From: SB11 sp943370295
GTDB taxonomy: Bacteria; Bacteroidota; Bacteroidia; UBA8524
Direction: 5' to 3'
NCBI GenBank assembly: GCA_943370295.1
Contig: CALRQL020000005.1
Coordinates: 158,510 to 222,509, forward strand
Length of the DNA: 64,000 nucleotides
Part shown: positions 1 to 8,923 of the stretch, piece by piece
Numbering within the stretch: position 1 is the stretch's first letter
Layout of the letters: the number at the start of each line of letters is the position of its first letter
Notes under the pieces: generated by a model
What the model saw: the letters and a program-made list of their open reading frames with translations, nothing else
Databases searched by the model: none
What the model was told of the DNA's origin: nothing
Position numbers and translations under genes: made by a program

Positions 1-1
1 G

Positions 2-1492
2 GCAGGACTTAATTATTTAGTATATAGCCTTTTTGTAGTAGCAGGCTTGCTACTGAGCAACCCTAAGAATATAGCAAACAAACGTTGGTGGTTAAGTATT
101 GCTGCATTAGCCATCTCGTTGTGCGGCATGGTACTGTACGGTAGTGTGGTTGCGTGGGTGTCTGTAATTTTTTCGCTGCTAATAGTAACAGGGTACAGCA
201 ACAATGGCAATGCTTCAGCAGTACTTAATTTTTTACAATCAGTAATAGCAGTGCCATTTTCACTACCAAATTTCTTCAGACAACATCACATAGCTGCCGA
301 AAATAAACGACGGACAAACGGTAAAAAAGCAAGCCCATACGGGTTTGTGTACATCATCATTTTTTGCGTATTTATATTGTTTGTGCTTTTGTACAGTGCC
401 ACAAGCACTGCGTTTAGCGAATTATTAAAGCAAATTAATTTTCGCTTTATTTCTTTTGGTTGGGTAATGTGGACCCTAATGGGGTTTTTTATTTCGTTTG
501 CGCTACTAAAAAATCGCCGTCTTAAATTTCTTGACCGTGAAGAAGGCAAATGGGGGCGGCCTTTACTTGCGCCAATACTGCCATTAGAGGGAGAGCAAGC
601 CGAAAAAAACACTGTTGAAAACAAAGCCGGCACACTTTTACTTGTATTGCTAAACATATTGTTACTGGTGGTAAACTCATCGGATATTGCATTTTTAGCA
701 GGAGGAATCAGTGCCAATCAAAACCTTAATTATTCGGAAATGGTGCATCAGGGTATTGGAGCTTTAATATTCTCAATACTTATTGCCGTTGGTATTATTC
801 TGTACTTTTTCAGAGGGAAACTAAATTTTGATGAAAAAGCAAAAACCTTGCAGGTACTTGCCCTTATTTGGATGCTGCAAAATCTTTTACTCACCGCCAC
901 CGGAGCGTATAAAAACTATTTATACATAGATATTGTTGACGGACTAACCTACAAACGAGTTGGGGTTTTCTTTTATTTATTACTTGCCTCCATAGGTTTG
1001 TTTTTTACCGCCATGAAGGTATATACCAAAAAACCCAACTGGTATTTGGTGCGGGTAAATTTCACTGCCTTTTTTATTGTGTTGATTGCAAGCAGCTCCG
1101 TTGATTGGGACGTTATAATTACCAACTATAATATAAAACATGCAGAACTAAAGAGAGAAGACCCTGATATAGAGTATTTACTACGCTTATCTAGCCGCAA
1201 CCTGCCTTTAATTGAAAAGTGGATGAGTAGCGCAGCAGCTAACCCTGCGCGTTTGCATCAATACAAAGCCTGGGAGTATAATAACCTATCTGAAAAATTC
1301 ATCCATAAATCAATATTGTTTAATGAGAAATATAGCCAAAAGGGTTGGCAATCGTGGAACCTGACTAACCACACCAATTATCAGTATTTAAAACCGCTAA
1401 ACTATGATAAATACTACATTACACTACCCGAAAACGAGACTATTGACACCCTAACAACCCCTACTGACAATGGATACTGCAATAAAAAATAA
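2..1492 (+). CDS. DUF4173-like multi-pass membrane protein (5' end outside window)
   Basis: The frame is open from the first bases of the window, so the start lies upstream. A TTG at position 47 is probably internal. The visible part (about 496 residues) has roughly ten hydrophobic segments, then a soluble tail rich in charged and aromatic residues. The stretch with VDGLTYKRVG, a further membrane helix, a NYN motif and D-I-E-Y-LLRLSSRNLP resembles the C-terminal part of DUF4153/DUF4173 membrane proteins, whose function is unknown. Its 3' end overlaps the next gene by 23 bp, which points to co-transcription. The family assignment comes from remembered motif patterns and is moderately secure. 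Confidence 0.6.
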   Translation, partial: AGLNYLVYSLFVVAGLLLSNPKNIANKRWWLSIAALAISLCGMVLYGSVVAWVSVIFSLLIVTGYSNNGNASAVLNFLQSVIAVPFSLPNFFRQHHIAAENKRRTNGKKASPYGFVYIIIFCVFILFVLLYSATSTAFSELLKQINFRFISFGWVMWTLMGFFISFALLKNRRLKFLDREEGKWGRPLLAPILPLEGEQAEKNTVENKAGTLLLVLLNILLLVVNSSDIAFLAGGISANQNLNYSEMVHQGIGALIFSILIAVGIILYFFRGKLNFDEKAKTLQVLALIWMLQNLLLTATGAYKNYLYIDIVDGLTYKRVGVFFYLLLASIGLFFTAMKVYTKKPNWYLVRVNFTAFFIVLIASSSVDWDVIITNYNIKHAELKREDPDIEYLLRLSSRNLPLIEKWMSSAAANPARLHQYKAWEYNNLSEKFIHKSILFNEKYSQKGWQSWNLTNHTNYQYLKPLNYDKYYITLPENETIDTLTTPTDNGYCNKK

Positions 1493-2189
1493 ATACGTTA
1501 TTGCATTTGTTTTTGCAGTGGCAATGGCCTTTTTAGAGAGCGCTGTGGTGGTATACCTCCGATATTTGCTTTACCCTGATGGCTTTGTATTTCCACTGCG
1601 TGAAATGGCAAATATTATTATTATCACAGAGTTAGGTCGTGAGGCAGCTACGGTGGTGATGCTGATTGCTGTGGGCATTATGCTGGCAAAAACAAAGCTG
1701 TCTCGGTTTGCTTGGTTTATGTTTTGCTTTGCCGTATGGGATATATTTTATTACGTTTTCTTATACGTACTATTAGGTTGGCCGCAAAACGTTTTTGAAT
1801 GGGATATATTATTCTTAATCCCTGTGGCATGGTACGGCCCTGTTATTACCCCGTGCTTGGTTTCATTGAGCATGATTGGACTGGCGGCAATTATTATTGG
1901 GTATGAACACAAGGGTGCAGTGCGCCGCTTACGCAAGCGAGAATGGGGAACTATGCTAATAGGATGCGGTATTATATTAATCACTTTTATGGGGCCTTTT
2001 GTTGAGTATGCAGGCACTAAATACGGCGGCTGGAAATGGCCCGGGACCGAAGAATTGATGAAGGCCGGCCTTACGTTTATACCTGTGCAATATAACTGGA
2101 CGCTATTTATTATCGGGTTTTGTTTAATTTTAACAGCAATTGCCGTTTACTGGCAAAGGGTGCGCAAAGCAAGCATGGTATTACATTAA
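1470..2189 (+). CDS. multi-pass membrane protein of unknown function
   Basis: 239 residues with about seven hydrophobic segments. The first begins near residue 9 (YVIAFVFAVAMAFLESAVVV), followed by a conserved-looking loop YLRYLLYPDGF. Short charged loops such as RRLRKREW around residue 150 probably face the cytoplasm. The ATG lies inside the end of the preceding membrane-protein gene (23-bp overlap), so the two are likely translationally coupled. I do not recognise the family. The PxxWYGP-like loops and lack of catalytic motifs suggest a structural or transport role, but this is not established. Confidence 0.7.
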   Translation: MDTAIKNKYVIAFVFAVAMAFLESAVVVYLRYLLYPDGFVFPLREMANIIIITELGREAATVVMLIAVGIMLAKTKLSRFAWFMFCFAVWDIFYYVFLYVLLGWPQNVFEWDILFLIPVAWYGPVITPCLVSLSMIGLAAIIIGYEHKGAVRRLRKREWGTMLIGCGIILITFMGPFVEYAGTKYGGWKWPGTEELMKAGLTFIPVQYNWTLFIIGFCLILTAIAVYWQRVRKASMVLH

Positions 2190-2201
2190 ATATAAAAAAT
2201 T

Positions 2202-2486
2202 ATGTGGAAACTACAACTGGCAAGGTATTATGTACCTTCAATTATAATTGGGGGCATTGTGATTCCGCTTATTGGCGGCTCTATAAGCGATGAGACCGCT
2301 GTAATGGTTTCACTGATGATAATAATGCTACTGGTATTTTTAGCTACATTCCCTATCGTAGGAATTATATACGTTACTTCAAGTAGAAAACAGCAATCGC
2401 TAAGTCTTGTTTATTTTGGGATGTCGTTGGCGTGGGTGTTCCTAACGTTTGTCGCTTATAAACTTTACACTACCCCAATTATTTAG
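2202..2486 (+). CDS. small membrane protein, tandem family copy 1
   Basis: 94 residues starting MWKLQLARYY, with three hydrophobic helices separated by a short polar loop (TSSRKQQS). It starts 12 bp after the preceding stop. It is clearly related to the next gene: shared MWK(L/V) start, a ATFPIVGIIY versus GTYPVIVLIY block, and a terminal LAWVFLTF versus LIWVVLAL helix. Function unknown. Probably part of the same transcription unit as the two larger membrane proteins upstream. Confidence 0.65.
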   Translation: MWKLQLARYYVPSIIIGGIVIPLIGGSISDETAVMVSLMIIMLLVFLATFPIVGIIYVTSSRKQQSLSLVYFGMSLAWVFLTFVAYKLYTTPII

Positions 2487-2534
2487 CTAAAGTGGTTTCA
2501 ATTAATTTTTTATTCTAAACATTAAACACAAATT

Positions 2535-2831
2535 ATGTGGAAGGTAACGCTTACCAAATATTACTTGGTAATATTTGCTTCCTGTGCGCTGATAAGTCAA
2601 CTTGCAGGGCGCATTTGGCTGGACGAATGGCGATGGTTTCAAATCACTTTATTGTTAATCGCCGCATTTGTTGGAACGTACCCCGTTATTGTTTTGATTT
2701 ACTTTTCATCGAAATCCAAGGTTGAAATAGTGAATGCTATTCTCACCCTTTTGGGGCTTATTTGGGTGGTACTGGCTCTTTTTCTTTTTTTATTATATAT
2801 CGAACCCTTTTTTGGAGGAAGTTGGGGGTAA
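2535..2831 (+). CDS. small membrane protein, tandem family copy 2
   Basis: 98 residues starting MWKVTLTKYY, with three hydrophobic segments and a polar SSKSKVE loop between helices 2 and 3. It is a diverged paralogue of the gene 48 bp upstream and of the shorter reading frame immediately downstream. Function unknown. The order suggests local gene duplication. Confidence 0.65.
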   Translation: MWKVTLTKYYLVIFASCALISQLAGRIWLDEWRWFQITLLLIAAFVGTYPVIVLIYFSSKSKVEIVNAILTLLGLIWVVLALFLFLLYIEPFFGGSWG

Positions 2832-2844
2832 TACTATTGACGGT

Positions 2845-3024
2845 ATGATAGCTGCAATAATCTTTGTTTTTCTATGCTTTATGATTTTTTATCCCGTTGG
2901 GCTACTGGTTTATCTTATTGGTAACAGTAGAAAATATAACAGCATATTTACCATTTTAGGAATTTTATGGCTTTTTATACTACTGTTATTCATCAGTTTT
3001 CTAAATACGCCATTTGGTATGTAG
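2845..3024 (+). CDS. N-truncated third copy of the small membrane protein family
   Basis: 59 residues from the ATG at 2845. The sequence matches helices 2 and 3 of the two upstream copies (FYPVGLLVYL aligns with TFPIVGIIYV) but lacks the MWK first helix. The homologous frame continues a few residues upstream (GGNTID aligns with GGSISDE in copy 1) and then overlaps the 3' end of copy 2 in another frame. It therefore looks as though a deletion removed the start of copy 3 and the end of the spacer. It may be a remnant or may be translated from the internal ATG. Confidence 0.4.
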   Translation: MIAAIIFVFLCFMIFYPVGLLVYLIGNSRKYNSIFTILGILWLFILLLFISFLNTPFGM

Positions 3025-3065
3025 TTTAAAAACTATTATAACGGTTTTACGTTTTTATTCAAACT

Positions 3066-3172
3066 TTCAGGCGGATTAAAATCCATCGCTTTCAAAATTA
3101 CCCTATTGGAGAGGACTTAAGTCCTCTCCAATAGGGTAATCGCAATAGTGCAGGATTTCAATCCTGTTAAAA
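3066..3172. repeat. three-palindrome structured repeat element, copy 1
   Basis: Three 12-bp palindromic cores of the form GGnnTnAAnnCC lie at 3073-3084, 3113-3124 and 3153-3164, exactly 40 bp apart. The middle one is embedded in a perfect 44-bp palindrome (3097-3140) centred on CTTAAG. The last is followed by TGTTAA. A reverse-oriented relative lies at 38508-38602. It sits in the spacer between convergent genes. A degenerate ATTCCCAA-type repeat follows at about 3211-3240. Confidence 0.75.
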
Positions 3173-3302
3173 CGCCGGGCTAAGGATTAATCGGGTAGGG
3201 GTCGAAAAGTGAGATTTCCAATCAAGTTGGGAATGACGGGGTGCAGGCACACCTCCAACAGCGCCATCATCAGTAAGTAAAAAATTATGGCTACATCGAT
3301 AA

Positions 3303-3725
3303 TTACTTATCGTTTGCGGGTTTCCATAAAGGGCCTACAGCTAAAAGTAAAACTATGCAATTAAATATCACATTCGATTCGTTTCCCGAAGCAATTGAAC
3401 CGGTACTGTCAAGCACAAACCAAGCTAATAACCCTGCAAGAACGGCTTTTCTAACACCCTCAGGGTTAAAATCATACACCCATTGTTGCAAGCACCAAAC
3501 ACAAACTCCCCAGCCCAAAAGAAATCCTCCGGTAAGTGCCGATAAAAAGCGTGTTGTGCGTGCCTGATAATCTTGAACTCCGTCAACAGGATAACTTAAA
3601 AAGTCAAGTGTCCATCTAGCAAACTCTGAGGTGGGAAGCATGGTTCCCAAAAAAAATATTGGACCGAAGGAGCCAATAACAAATGCCGTAATCTTTAGGT
3701 AGTTTTTGTGTTCGTGTGTTGTCAT
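3303..3725 (-). CDS. four-helix membrane protein of unknown function
   Basis: 140 residues with about four hydrophobic segments (around residues 10-28, 62-80, 92-112 and 118-135) and a polar QDYQARTTRF loop after the first. It lies 64 bp downstream of a TetR-family regulator gene on the same strand, so it may be co-transcribed with that regulator or controlled by it. I do not recognise a named family. It has no signal peptide or catalytic motif. Confidence 0.65.
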   Translation of the reverse strand: MTTHEHKNYLKITAFVIGSFGPIFFLGTMLPTSEFARWTLDFLSYPVDGVQDYQARTTRFLSALTGGFLLGWGVCVWCLQQWVYDFNPEGVRKAVLAGLLAWFVLDSTGSIASGNESNVIFNCIVLLLAVGPLWKPANDK

Positions 3726-3789
3726 TGTAGTATTTTTCTACAAATCAACCATACGGCCAGTAACATTTTTATACGCTTGCGTACAATAG

Positions 3790-4323
3790 TTAAGACAAGC
3801 GGCGAACTATTCTTTTTAAGTTCCCAAAGTATTGTTCAAGCCATTTAAAATTTAGATTTTCGGCATTTATTTGCAGAAAAAAATTTTCTACGGCTAACTC
3901 AAAAATACCAGCTAATTGTTGGTGTGTGTAACTTACTTTTAAATCGTTTACCCAAACAACAATAAGCTCATTACCAATTACTTGATTTGATTTTTCAAGT
4001 ATTTCTTTATATCGCTTATCGTGCTGGTTAAAACGTAATTGCCTGTTAAAAAGTAAATCAGTTTTGTGTTCAATTAGGATATTGATTAGTTGAGGATTAA
4101 TACACGAGACTGCTTTTTCTTTTTCAGCCATAATTTTGGCTTGCCGCAAATGAAAATCAAACAGGTGTTCTTCAAAAACTCCAATATCGGCAAACCTATG
4201 GTAAAAAGAGGACTTACTAATTCCAACTTTTTGAGCAAGTTGTTCAACCTTTAGGCCATTTTTACCCAGTAACGAAAAAACATCGTAGCCCGTTTTTACC
4301 CAAACTTCTTCATGCTCTTTCAT
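3790..4323 (-). CDS. TetR/AcrR-family transcriptional regulator
   Basis: 177 residues. The N-terminal helix-turn-helix is clear at about residues 23-45: LKVEQLAQKVGISKSSFYHR, the usual TetR recognition-helix pattern ending in an aromatic residue, H and F. The rest is helical with an aromatic-rich end (NLKRIVRRL), as expected for a ligand-binding and dimerisation domain. Family members usually repress a neighbouring gene until a small ligand binds. The membrane protein gene just downstream is the obvious candidate target or operon partner. The ligand cannot be inferred. Confidence 0.85.
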   Translation of the reverse strand: MKEHEEVWVKTGYDVFSLLGKNGLKVEQLAQKVGISKSSFYHRFADIGVFEEHLFDFHLRQAKIMAEKEKAVSCINPQLINILIEHKTDLLFNRQLRFNQHDKRYKEILEKSNQVIGNELIVVWVNDLKVSYTHQQLAGIFELAVENFFLQINAENLNFKWLEQYFGNLKRIVRRLS

Positions 4324-4362
4324 TGGCTTTTTGTAAATGCGAAGATATTGAGTGTGCTGTAA

Positions 4363-6405
4363 TTATCCGTTGTCAATGCCGTAGCGTTCTTCCATTAGTT
4401 TTTTCAAACCCATCATCTCATCGCGCAAGCGAGCCGCTTCCATAAAGTCAAGTTCTTTGGCGGCTTTGTGCATGGCTCCTTCGGTTTCTTTAATGGTCTT
4501 CTCAAGCTGCGGCTTGGTCATGTATTGTACTACAGGGTCGGCGGCTATGTTCACTTCCTCCTCCTCTACATAAGCCTTTTGCATAGTACCCGTTTTGGCA
4601 TCGGCCACGCTGGTTTGTTTAAATATCTCCTCGCGGCTTTTGCGCACTGTTTTGGGTACAATACCGTGTTCTTGGTTATACGCAATCTGCTTCTCGCGCC
4701 TGCGGTCAGTTTCTTCAATAGTTCTGGTAAGGCTATCTGTCATCACATCGGCGTACATAATTACCTTACCGCGCTCGTTACGGGCAGCACGCCCAATGGT
4801 TTGCGTTAAGCTGCGCTGACTGCGTAAAAATCCTTCTTTATCCGCATCCAAAATTGCCACTAAAGATACTTCGGGCAAGTCCAGTCCTTCGCGCAGCAAG
4901 TTCACACCCACCAACACGTCAAACTCACCCAAACGCAAGCCGCGCAAAATCTCCACTCGGTCAAGGGTTTTCACCTCGCTGTGTATATAACGGCATTTAA
5001 TGCCCAATCGGGTCATGTATTTGGTAAGTTCCTCCGCCATCCGTTTGGTAAGGGTGGTAACCAAAATACGGTCGCCCATCTTAATACGCTCATTCACCTC
5101 GTCAAGCAAATCGTCCACTTGGTTGGTGCAGGGGCGTACTTCAATCACAGGGTCAAGCAAGCCCGTAGGGCGTATAATTTGTTCTACCACAATCCCTTCG
5201 CTTTCCTGTATCTCAAAATCAGCCGGTGTTGCGCTCACATACACCGTTTGGGGCACCATTGTATAAAACTCTTCAAACTTTAGCGGGCGGTTATCCAATG
5301 CCGCAGGCAAACGGAAACCATAATCCACCAAGTTCACCTTACGCGAACGATCCCCGCCGTACATAGCGCGCACCTGCGGCATGGTTACGTGGCTTTCGTC
5401 TATCACCAATAAAAAATCATCAGGGAAGTAATCAATCAAACAAAACGGACGGTCACCGGGCTTACGGCCGTCCATATAGCGGCTGTAGTTCTCAATACCG
5501 CTGCAATAGCCCAGTTCACGCATCATCTCAAGGTCAAAAGTAACCCTGTCTTCCAGTCGCTTGGCTTCCAATACACGGCCAATGCTTTTAAAATACTCTA
5601 CTTGTGCTACCATATCGTCTTGTATTACGCGCATGGCTGCATTTAGTCGTTCTTTTGGAGTAACAAACAGGTTGGCGGGATAAATGGCAATGTTGGGCAG
5701 CTTTTCAAGCGTTTGCCCTGTAGTGGGGTCAAAAACCGAAATATCTTCCACCTCGTTGCCAAAGAAACTTAGCCTAAAGGCCACATCGGTATAGGCACCA
5801 TAAATATCAACGTTATCGCCTTTAACGCGAAAAGTTCCGCGCTTAAACTCAGCCGTGGTGCGTGAGTAAAGTGCATCTACCAAGGAGTATAATAGTGTGT
5901 TACGTGATATTTTCTGGCCTTTTTCAATCCGCACTACGCTTTGCATAATATCGTAGGGATTACCGGCACCGTAAATGCACGATACTGAGGCAACCACTAT
6001 CACATCTTTACGACCTGAAAGAAGAGAGGCGGTGGTTTTTATCCGCATTTTTTCTATCTCTTCGTTAATGTTAAGGTCTTTTTCAATGTAGGTATTGGTG
6101 GTGGGAATAAACGCTTCGGGTTGGTAATAATCGTAATATGAAACAAAGTACTCAACGGCGTTTTCAGGGAAAAACTGCTTAAACTCACCGTACAATTGTG
6201 CTACCAGTGTTTTGTTGTGACTGATGATAAGCGTGGGCTTTTGTACTTGCTGTATTACATTGGCTATGGTAAATGTTTTACCGCTACCCGTAACCCCCAA
6301 AAGAGTTTGGGCACGGTCGCCGCGATTAATGCCCTCAACCAGTTGTTTTATGGCCGTGGGTTGGTCGCCCGTAGGTATATATTCTGAAGTAAGTTGGAAT
6401 TGCAC
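4363..6405 (-). CDS. uvrB: UvrABC system protein B (excinuclease subunit B)
   Basis: About 680 residues. UvrB is the DNA-damage verification helicase of nucleotide excision repair; it is loaded by UvrA and recruits UvrC. Visible motifs: Walker A GVTGSGKT near residues 37-44, the damage-probing beta-hairpin with YYDYYQPEAFIP, the DEAD-like motif IDESH, the helicase motif QTIGRAARN, and a C-terminal UVR motif (about 635-670) for UvrC binding. I start at the GTG at 6405, giving MQFQLTSEYIPTGDQP and the normal family length. An in-frame ATG at 6522 would add 39 residues unlike the family. It stands alone on the minus strand after the TetR gene. Confidence 0.95.
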   Translation of the reverse strand: MQFQLTSEYIPTGDQPTAIKQLVEGINRGDRAQTLLGVTGSGKTFTIANVIQQVQKPTLIISHNKTLVAQLYGEFKQFFPENAVEYFVSYYDYYQPEAFIPTTNTYIEKDLNINEEIEKMRIKTTASLLSGRKDVIVVASVSCIYGAGNPYDIMQSVVRIEKGQKISRNTLLYSLVDALYSRTTAEFKRGTFRVKGDNVDIYGAYTDVAFRLSFFGNEVEDISVFDPTTGQTLEKLPNIAIYPANLFVTPKERLNAAMRVIQDDMVAQVEYFKSIGRVLEAKRLEDRVTFDLEMMRELGYCSGIENYSRYMDGRKPGDRPFCLIDYFPDDFLLVIDESHVTMPQVRAMYGGDRSRKVNLVDYGFRLPAALDNRPLKFEEFYTMVPQTVYVSATPADFEIQESEGIVVEQIIRPTGLLDPVIEVRPCTNQVDDLLDEVNERIKMGDRILVTTLTKRMAEELTKYMTRLGIKCRYIHSEVKTLDRVEILRGLRLGEFDVLVGVNLLREGLDLPEVSLVAILDADKEGFLRSQRSLTQTIGRAARNERGKVIMYADVMTDSLTRTIEETDRRREKQIAYNQEHGIVPKTVRKSREEIFKQTSVADAKTGTMQKAYVEEEEVNIAADPVVQYMTKPQLEKTIKETEGAMHKAAKELDFMEAARLRDEMMGLKKLMEERYGIDNG

Positions 6406-6585
6406 AGGGAGATAAAGTTTAAAGAACCACAAATTTACTAAATTGGTGCTGTATTTACCTTTGTATGGAGTAAATGGATAAATAGTTGTCTTTTGGGCAA
6501 GGAAAAAATCCGCAAAGCTCATTAGCTTAATAAACGCGAGCTTTGTAAAAACCGGCCGACGTTGTTTGGATTGTCCGGAGGGCTT

Positions 6586-6605
6586 CCCTCCTTAAGTAAG
6601 GAGGG
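6586..6605. repeat. CTTCCCTCCTT hairpin repeat
   Basis: A GC-rich 8-bp stem (CCCTCCTT/AAGGAGGG) with a 4-base loop, preceded by GGCTT and followed by another GGGAGG. A similar CTTCCCTCC sequence occurs near 40452, so this is probably a dispersed palindromic repeat. It sits between the divergent uvrB and lipoprotein genes. The rest of that spacer shows no gene. Confidence 0.45.
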
Positions 6606-6679
6606 ACAAAGGGAGGTTGGACGCGATTTTATTAGGTTCAGAGAAGAGTAAGATGGATAACAGATAAATGATATTGATA

Positions 6680-7684
6680 ATGAAAACAGGATACATAGTA
6701 GTTGGAGCAATACTGCTGGCAGGCTGTGCTACTTCTAAACTCTCTAATAAGAGCAAAGAAGAGAAGGTGAAAATGGCCATTGACCAACGGAGTGAGGTGA
6801 TTAACTATGCCCAACTGGAGAGGCAGCAAATCCCTACGGTATCAAACCGTATTGCTAACGACCGTGACCGCGGAATACTAACTGCGGGCTTGGTTACTCA
6901 GGCGGTTTCGTTGGGGGCAAATGCGGTAAAGCAGCTTATTGCTAATGAGAACAAAAAATACATGGCCGAATACCAAAGCGGCTTAACAGGTTTGTTTTTT
7001 TATGATCAGCTGTCTATTAAAAGCGCGTTTGACCCCATCGGGATGCAGTTTGGCGGTTTTACGTTTGTACGTACTTTTACAAATAAAGAAGGAAAAACCG
7101 ATACGGCTATTGTTGCTCGTTTTTCGATAGTAACCGATAGCATGGGCGTATATGATATTTTTAACAACTCATTTTTTAAGCTTAGGCTTGACAGTATTGA
7201 GGTTAGATACGCTAAGGCCAAGGTATCGGGCAGCAGGTGGTATATGCCCTGGACTTTGTACCAAAAGAAAGAGGACGAGAAGCTGCACCTTGATTTCGAA
7301 ATCACCTTTACTACTAACTATGTAAACAAACAAGGCAACTTGTTTAATAACATGGAGCTGGGCAAGTTTTACCTGAACTTACGTAACGCGCCCATTAACA
7401 AGTCGAACGCAAACTATGCTGAGTATTATAACAACTTACGCGGCGAAGAGCTTGACGGCTTTAGCTTTGTGGTACCGCGTAGCTTTGGTTATTACTTTCA
7501 CGAAGGTGACTTTAGGGAGTGTTACAGCAGAGGGTTGTATAACATTGTGATAAAGGTGAAGGAAAGCAGTAAAGATAAGTTTGTTGACCAGCTGATAATG
7601 ACCAATAGCAACCAAATTGTTGACCAAATAGGGACGACAATAAAACGGGAAGCAGAGAAGGCGATACAGCCGGGTGATAATTAA
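6680..7684 (+). CDS. predicted lipoprotein of unknown function
   Basis: 334 residues from the ATG at 6680; a second ATG four codons upstream is less likely. The N-terminus MKTGYIVVGAILLAGCATSK is a lipoprotein signal with lipobox LAGC, so the mature protein begins at the cysteine and is membrane anchored. No enzyme motif is visible. The middle contains alternating aromatic and charged stretches suggestive of beta structure, and the C-terminus is helical (QIGTTIKREAEKAIQ). It converges on the response regulator gene with a 4-bp overlap of coding ends. Confidence 0.75.
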   Translation: MKTGYIVVGAILLAGCATSKLSNKSKEEKVKMAIDQRSEVINYAQLERQQIPTVSNRIANDRDRGILTAGLVTQAVSLGANAVKQLIANENKKYMAEYQSGLTGLFFYDQLSIKSAFDPIGMQFGGFTFVRTFTNKEGKTDTAIVARFSIVTDSMGVYDIFNNSFFKLRLDSIEVRYAKAKVSGSRWYMPWTLYQKKEDEKLHLDFEITFTTNYVNKQGNLFNNMELGKFYLNLRNAPINKSNANYAEYYNNLRGEELDGFSFVVPRSFGYYFHEGDFRECYSRGLYNIVIKVKESSKDKFVDQLIMTNSNQIVDQIGTTIKREAEKAIQPGDN

Positions 7685-8091
7685 ACGGCTTGCAAGCCGT
7701 TATATTGGTTTAAAATATCGTTGATTTTTTCTTCGTTAAGCGGCTTTACAATATAGCCTGCAATTATGCTTATTTCGCGGGCTTTTTCAAAATCTGCTTG
7801 GTCGATAGAAGAGGTGGTTAAAAACACCAGCACTTTCTTTTTAAGGGCCTCCTGTACGCGGCTAAACTCCTTAATAAACTGCCAGCCGTCAAAAACAGGC
7901 ATATTAATATCCAGCAATATTACATCAGGCAAATCATCCGGGTCGTGAACAATTTGTTGTAAATGGTTCATGGCCTCGTGGCCGTTTGTAAACGAAGTGG
8001 CTTTGTCTGCTGCTTTTTTTAGTTCAAGGTATTTTTGTGCCGTAAACTGAAAAATTTCGTCATCGTCAATAATCCAAATATTTTTTATCAT
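7681..8091 (-). CDS. single-domain response regulator (CheY-like)
   Basis: 136 residues, receiver domain only. The acidic pocket is IDDDE at residues 8-12, the phospho-acceptor is Asp61 in LLDINMPVFDG, the switch threonine lies in FLTTSS (about 92-93), and Lys116 is in VKP. There is no output domain, so it must act by protein-protein contact or as a phosphorelay intermediate. It starts 1 bp after the stop of the histidine kinase-like gene, so the two are certainly co-transcribed and probably partners. Confidence 0.92.
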   Translation of the reverse strand: MIKNIWIIDDDEIFQFTAQKYLELKKAADKATSFTNGHEAMNHLQQIVHDPDDLPDVILLDINMPVFDGWQFIKEFSRVQEALKKKVLVFLTTSSIDQADFEKAREISIIAGYIVKPLNEEKINDILNQYNGLQAV

Positions 8092-8092
8092 C

Positions 8093-8857
8093 TCAATTAG
8101 CTTGTGAAAATGAAATAATTATTTTGCTTACTCCTTCGCTTTCATTTTCTTCAACTTGTGAAGACGCTCCGGTGGCTCCTAAAAAAAGTTGCGCAAAATA
8201 ATATAGCCAACTACTAGTTGGTGTGGCTGTTGAGCCGCTTTGTTTTTCCTTGTCGTCGGTTTTGGCTTCTCCGCTTAGGTTCATAAAAGCCGGGTAGGTA
8301 ATTACGCATTGCAACCCTTCCCATGCCTTTTTAGTTTGTGCAACCATACTTCCCTCGTCATTAGCAATCATGCACAGCAGATAAAACGCATTGAAAAAAT
8401 AACGGGGTTGTGCCCATACTTCATTGCCGGCATCCAGCTCAATAATAATAGAAGAACCTAAAGGTGATTGTGCTTTAATGTCGGCAAAAACCTTATCAAA
8501 TTGCACTAAGCTTTGCTCGCTAATACGTTTTAAAGATACTTTTCTATCGTGCGATAGTTGTTCAAAACCTTCTTGCAGCCTATCCAGTGAGTTTGAGATT
8601 TTGTTTACATACAAACGCTTGTCGGCATCGTTTTCAGATTTATCATACAGTTGGAGCAACATATTGATGTTGGTGACCGGCGAACGTAAATCATGCGAGT
8701 ATTTCGAGGCAATTTTTTTTAATTCCCCGTTTTGATACATCAGCAACTCAAACGCTTCTATAACAAATCCTGTTAGCTGTGGGTTTTGTTGTATCAGTTG
8801 GTGCAGTGTATAATTTATAGTTGTATGTACTTTCTCAGTTACTACCATTGTGCACAA
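8093..8857 (-). CDS. histidine kinase-like protein lacking a recognisable ATPase domain
   Basis: 254 residues. A dimerisation/phospho-acceptor helix is clear: SKYSHDLRSPVTNI with His55 in the H-box, followed by a second long helix. The region after residue 110, where a HATPase_c domain should be, has no N-box or G-box motifs. It contains instead a low-complexity linker (TDDKEKQSGSTATPTSS) and ends VSKIIISFSQ. There is no membrane segment or sensor domain. It may be a phosphotransfer protein or a pseudo-kinase for the adjacent receiver. It follows the TPR-CHAT gene by 66 bp in the same direction. Confidence 0.75.
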   Translation of the reverse strand: MCTMVVTEKVHTTINYTLHQLIQQNPQLTGFVIEAFELLMYQNGELKKIASKYSHDLRSPVTNINMLLQLYDKSENDADKRLYVNKISNSLDRLQEGFEQLSHDRKVSLKRISEQSLVQFDKVFADIKAQSPLGSSIIIELDAGNEVWAQPRYFFNAFYLLCMIANDEGSMVAQTKKAWEGLQCVITYPAFMNLSGEAKTDDKEKQSGSTATPTSSWLYYFAQLFLGATGASSQVEENESEGVSKIIISFSQAN

Positions 8858-8923
8858 ACAGCAGCGTAATATTCTTACGCAAAGTACAACAAATTATAAA
8901 ACAAAATACATATTTCTTAAAAG

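Noticed and set aside
6406..6522. 39-residue N-terminal extension of UvrB
   Set aside because: Family members begin close to the QLTSEY motif, and the extension has no similarity to them.
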